This document shows, piece after piece, positions 63,996-64,000 of a stretch of DNA of 64,000 bases (positions are counted from its first letter, which is position 1; every line of letters starts with the position of its first letter). Below the pieces are notes generated by a model, which worked only from the letters and a program-made list of their open reading frames with translations, ran no database searches and was not told where the DNA came from. The position numbers and the translations under genes are program-made. The DNA comes from Symbiodinium natans (Eukaryota > Sar > Dinophyceae > Suessiales > Symbiodiniaceae): NCBI GenBank assembly GCA_905221605.1, contig CAJNDS010002529.1, positions 182,660-246,659 of the forward strand, in the 5' to 3' direction.

Positions 63996-64000
63996 AACTT

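Larger units (their letters stand above)
60516..64000. other. Repeat interval at right end
   Basis: Telomere-type arrays in both orientations, two family A copies, a duplicated unique segment around an array at 62.1 kb, and a trinucleotide tract at the end. No gene supported. Confidence 0.6.

Noticed and set aside
1-64000. CRISPR array, bacterial operons, tRNA or rRNA genes.
   Set aside because: The evenly spaced short repeats are telomere-type units without conserved spacers. No tRNA cloverleaf or rRNA core segment was recognised by eye; a covariance-model scan was not possible here.

Overview
The window looks like nuclear DNA of a dinoflagellate, most likely a Symbiodiniaceae-type alga. 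Three observations point there. (1) Plant/alveolate-type telomere repeats (TTTAGGG/CCCTAAA) are scattered through the whole window in both orientations. (2) Genes are many short exons separated by introns of about 50-430 bp. Their donors are GT, GC or GA and their acceptors are mostly AG|G, the relaxed splicing known in dinoflagellates. (3) Several protein families match multicopy dinoflagellate families that I recognise from memory; no search was run.

Layout. 1-6.1 kb: no gene, only telomere-type arrays and short inverted-repeat elements. 6.1-25.6 kb: a plus-strand run of split genes. Gene A (6.6-10.5 kb) is an AT-hook/RGG protein. Gene B (11.4-13.4 kb) has motifs like cytosine-5 methyltransferases. 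Gene C (13.8/16.3-20.6 kb) is a coiled-coil protein with a recurrent dinoflagellate C-terminal module; B and C may be one transcript. Gene D (about 21.4-25.6 kb) is a transposase-like gene. 25.6-40.7 kb: almost only repeats, with a P/Q/H repeat exon on the minus strand (29.0-29.7 kb) and a small ORF broken by a telomere-type tract (30.2-30.4 kb). 40.7-50 kb: a minus-strand run. It holds E (intron-poor relative of D), F (Lys-rich MKA-repeat protein with one 95-nt intron), G (RRM + RS domain, SR-protein-like) and H (483-residue Lys-rich protein). 50-64 kb: repeats plus one gene fragment (60.3 kb).

The two gene runs converge on the 26-40 kb repeat region, which fits the unidirectional gene blocks known in dinoflagellates. 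At least five families of 90-160 bp non-autonomous inverted-repeat elements (called A, B, C, D and F here) recur and are often nested with, or directly next to, telomere-type arrays. Arrays and elements also lie inside introns. The most interesting idea from the window is that each TTTAGGG unit contains both an acceptor-like TTTAG|G and a donor-like G|GTTTAG, so arrays inserted into genes could be tolerated as, or become, introns.

Exon boundaries were worked out by hand from reading-frame phase. Several remain ambiguous and are marked so.
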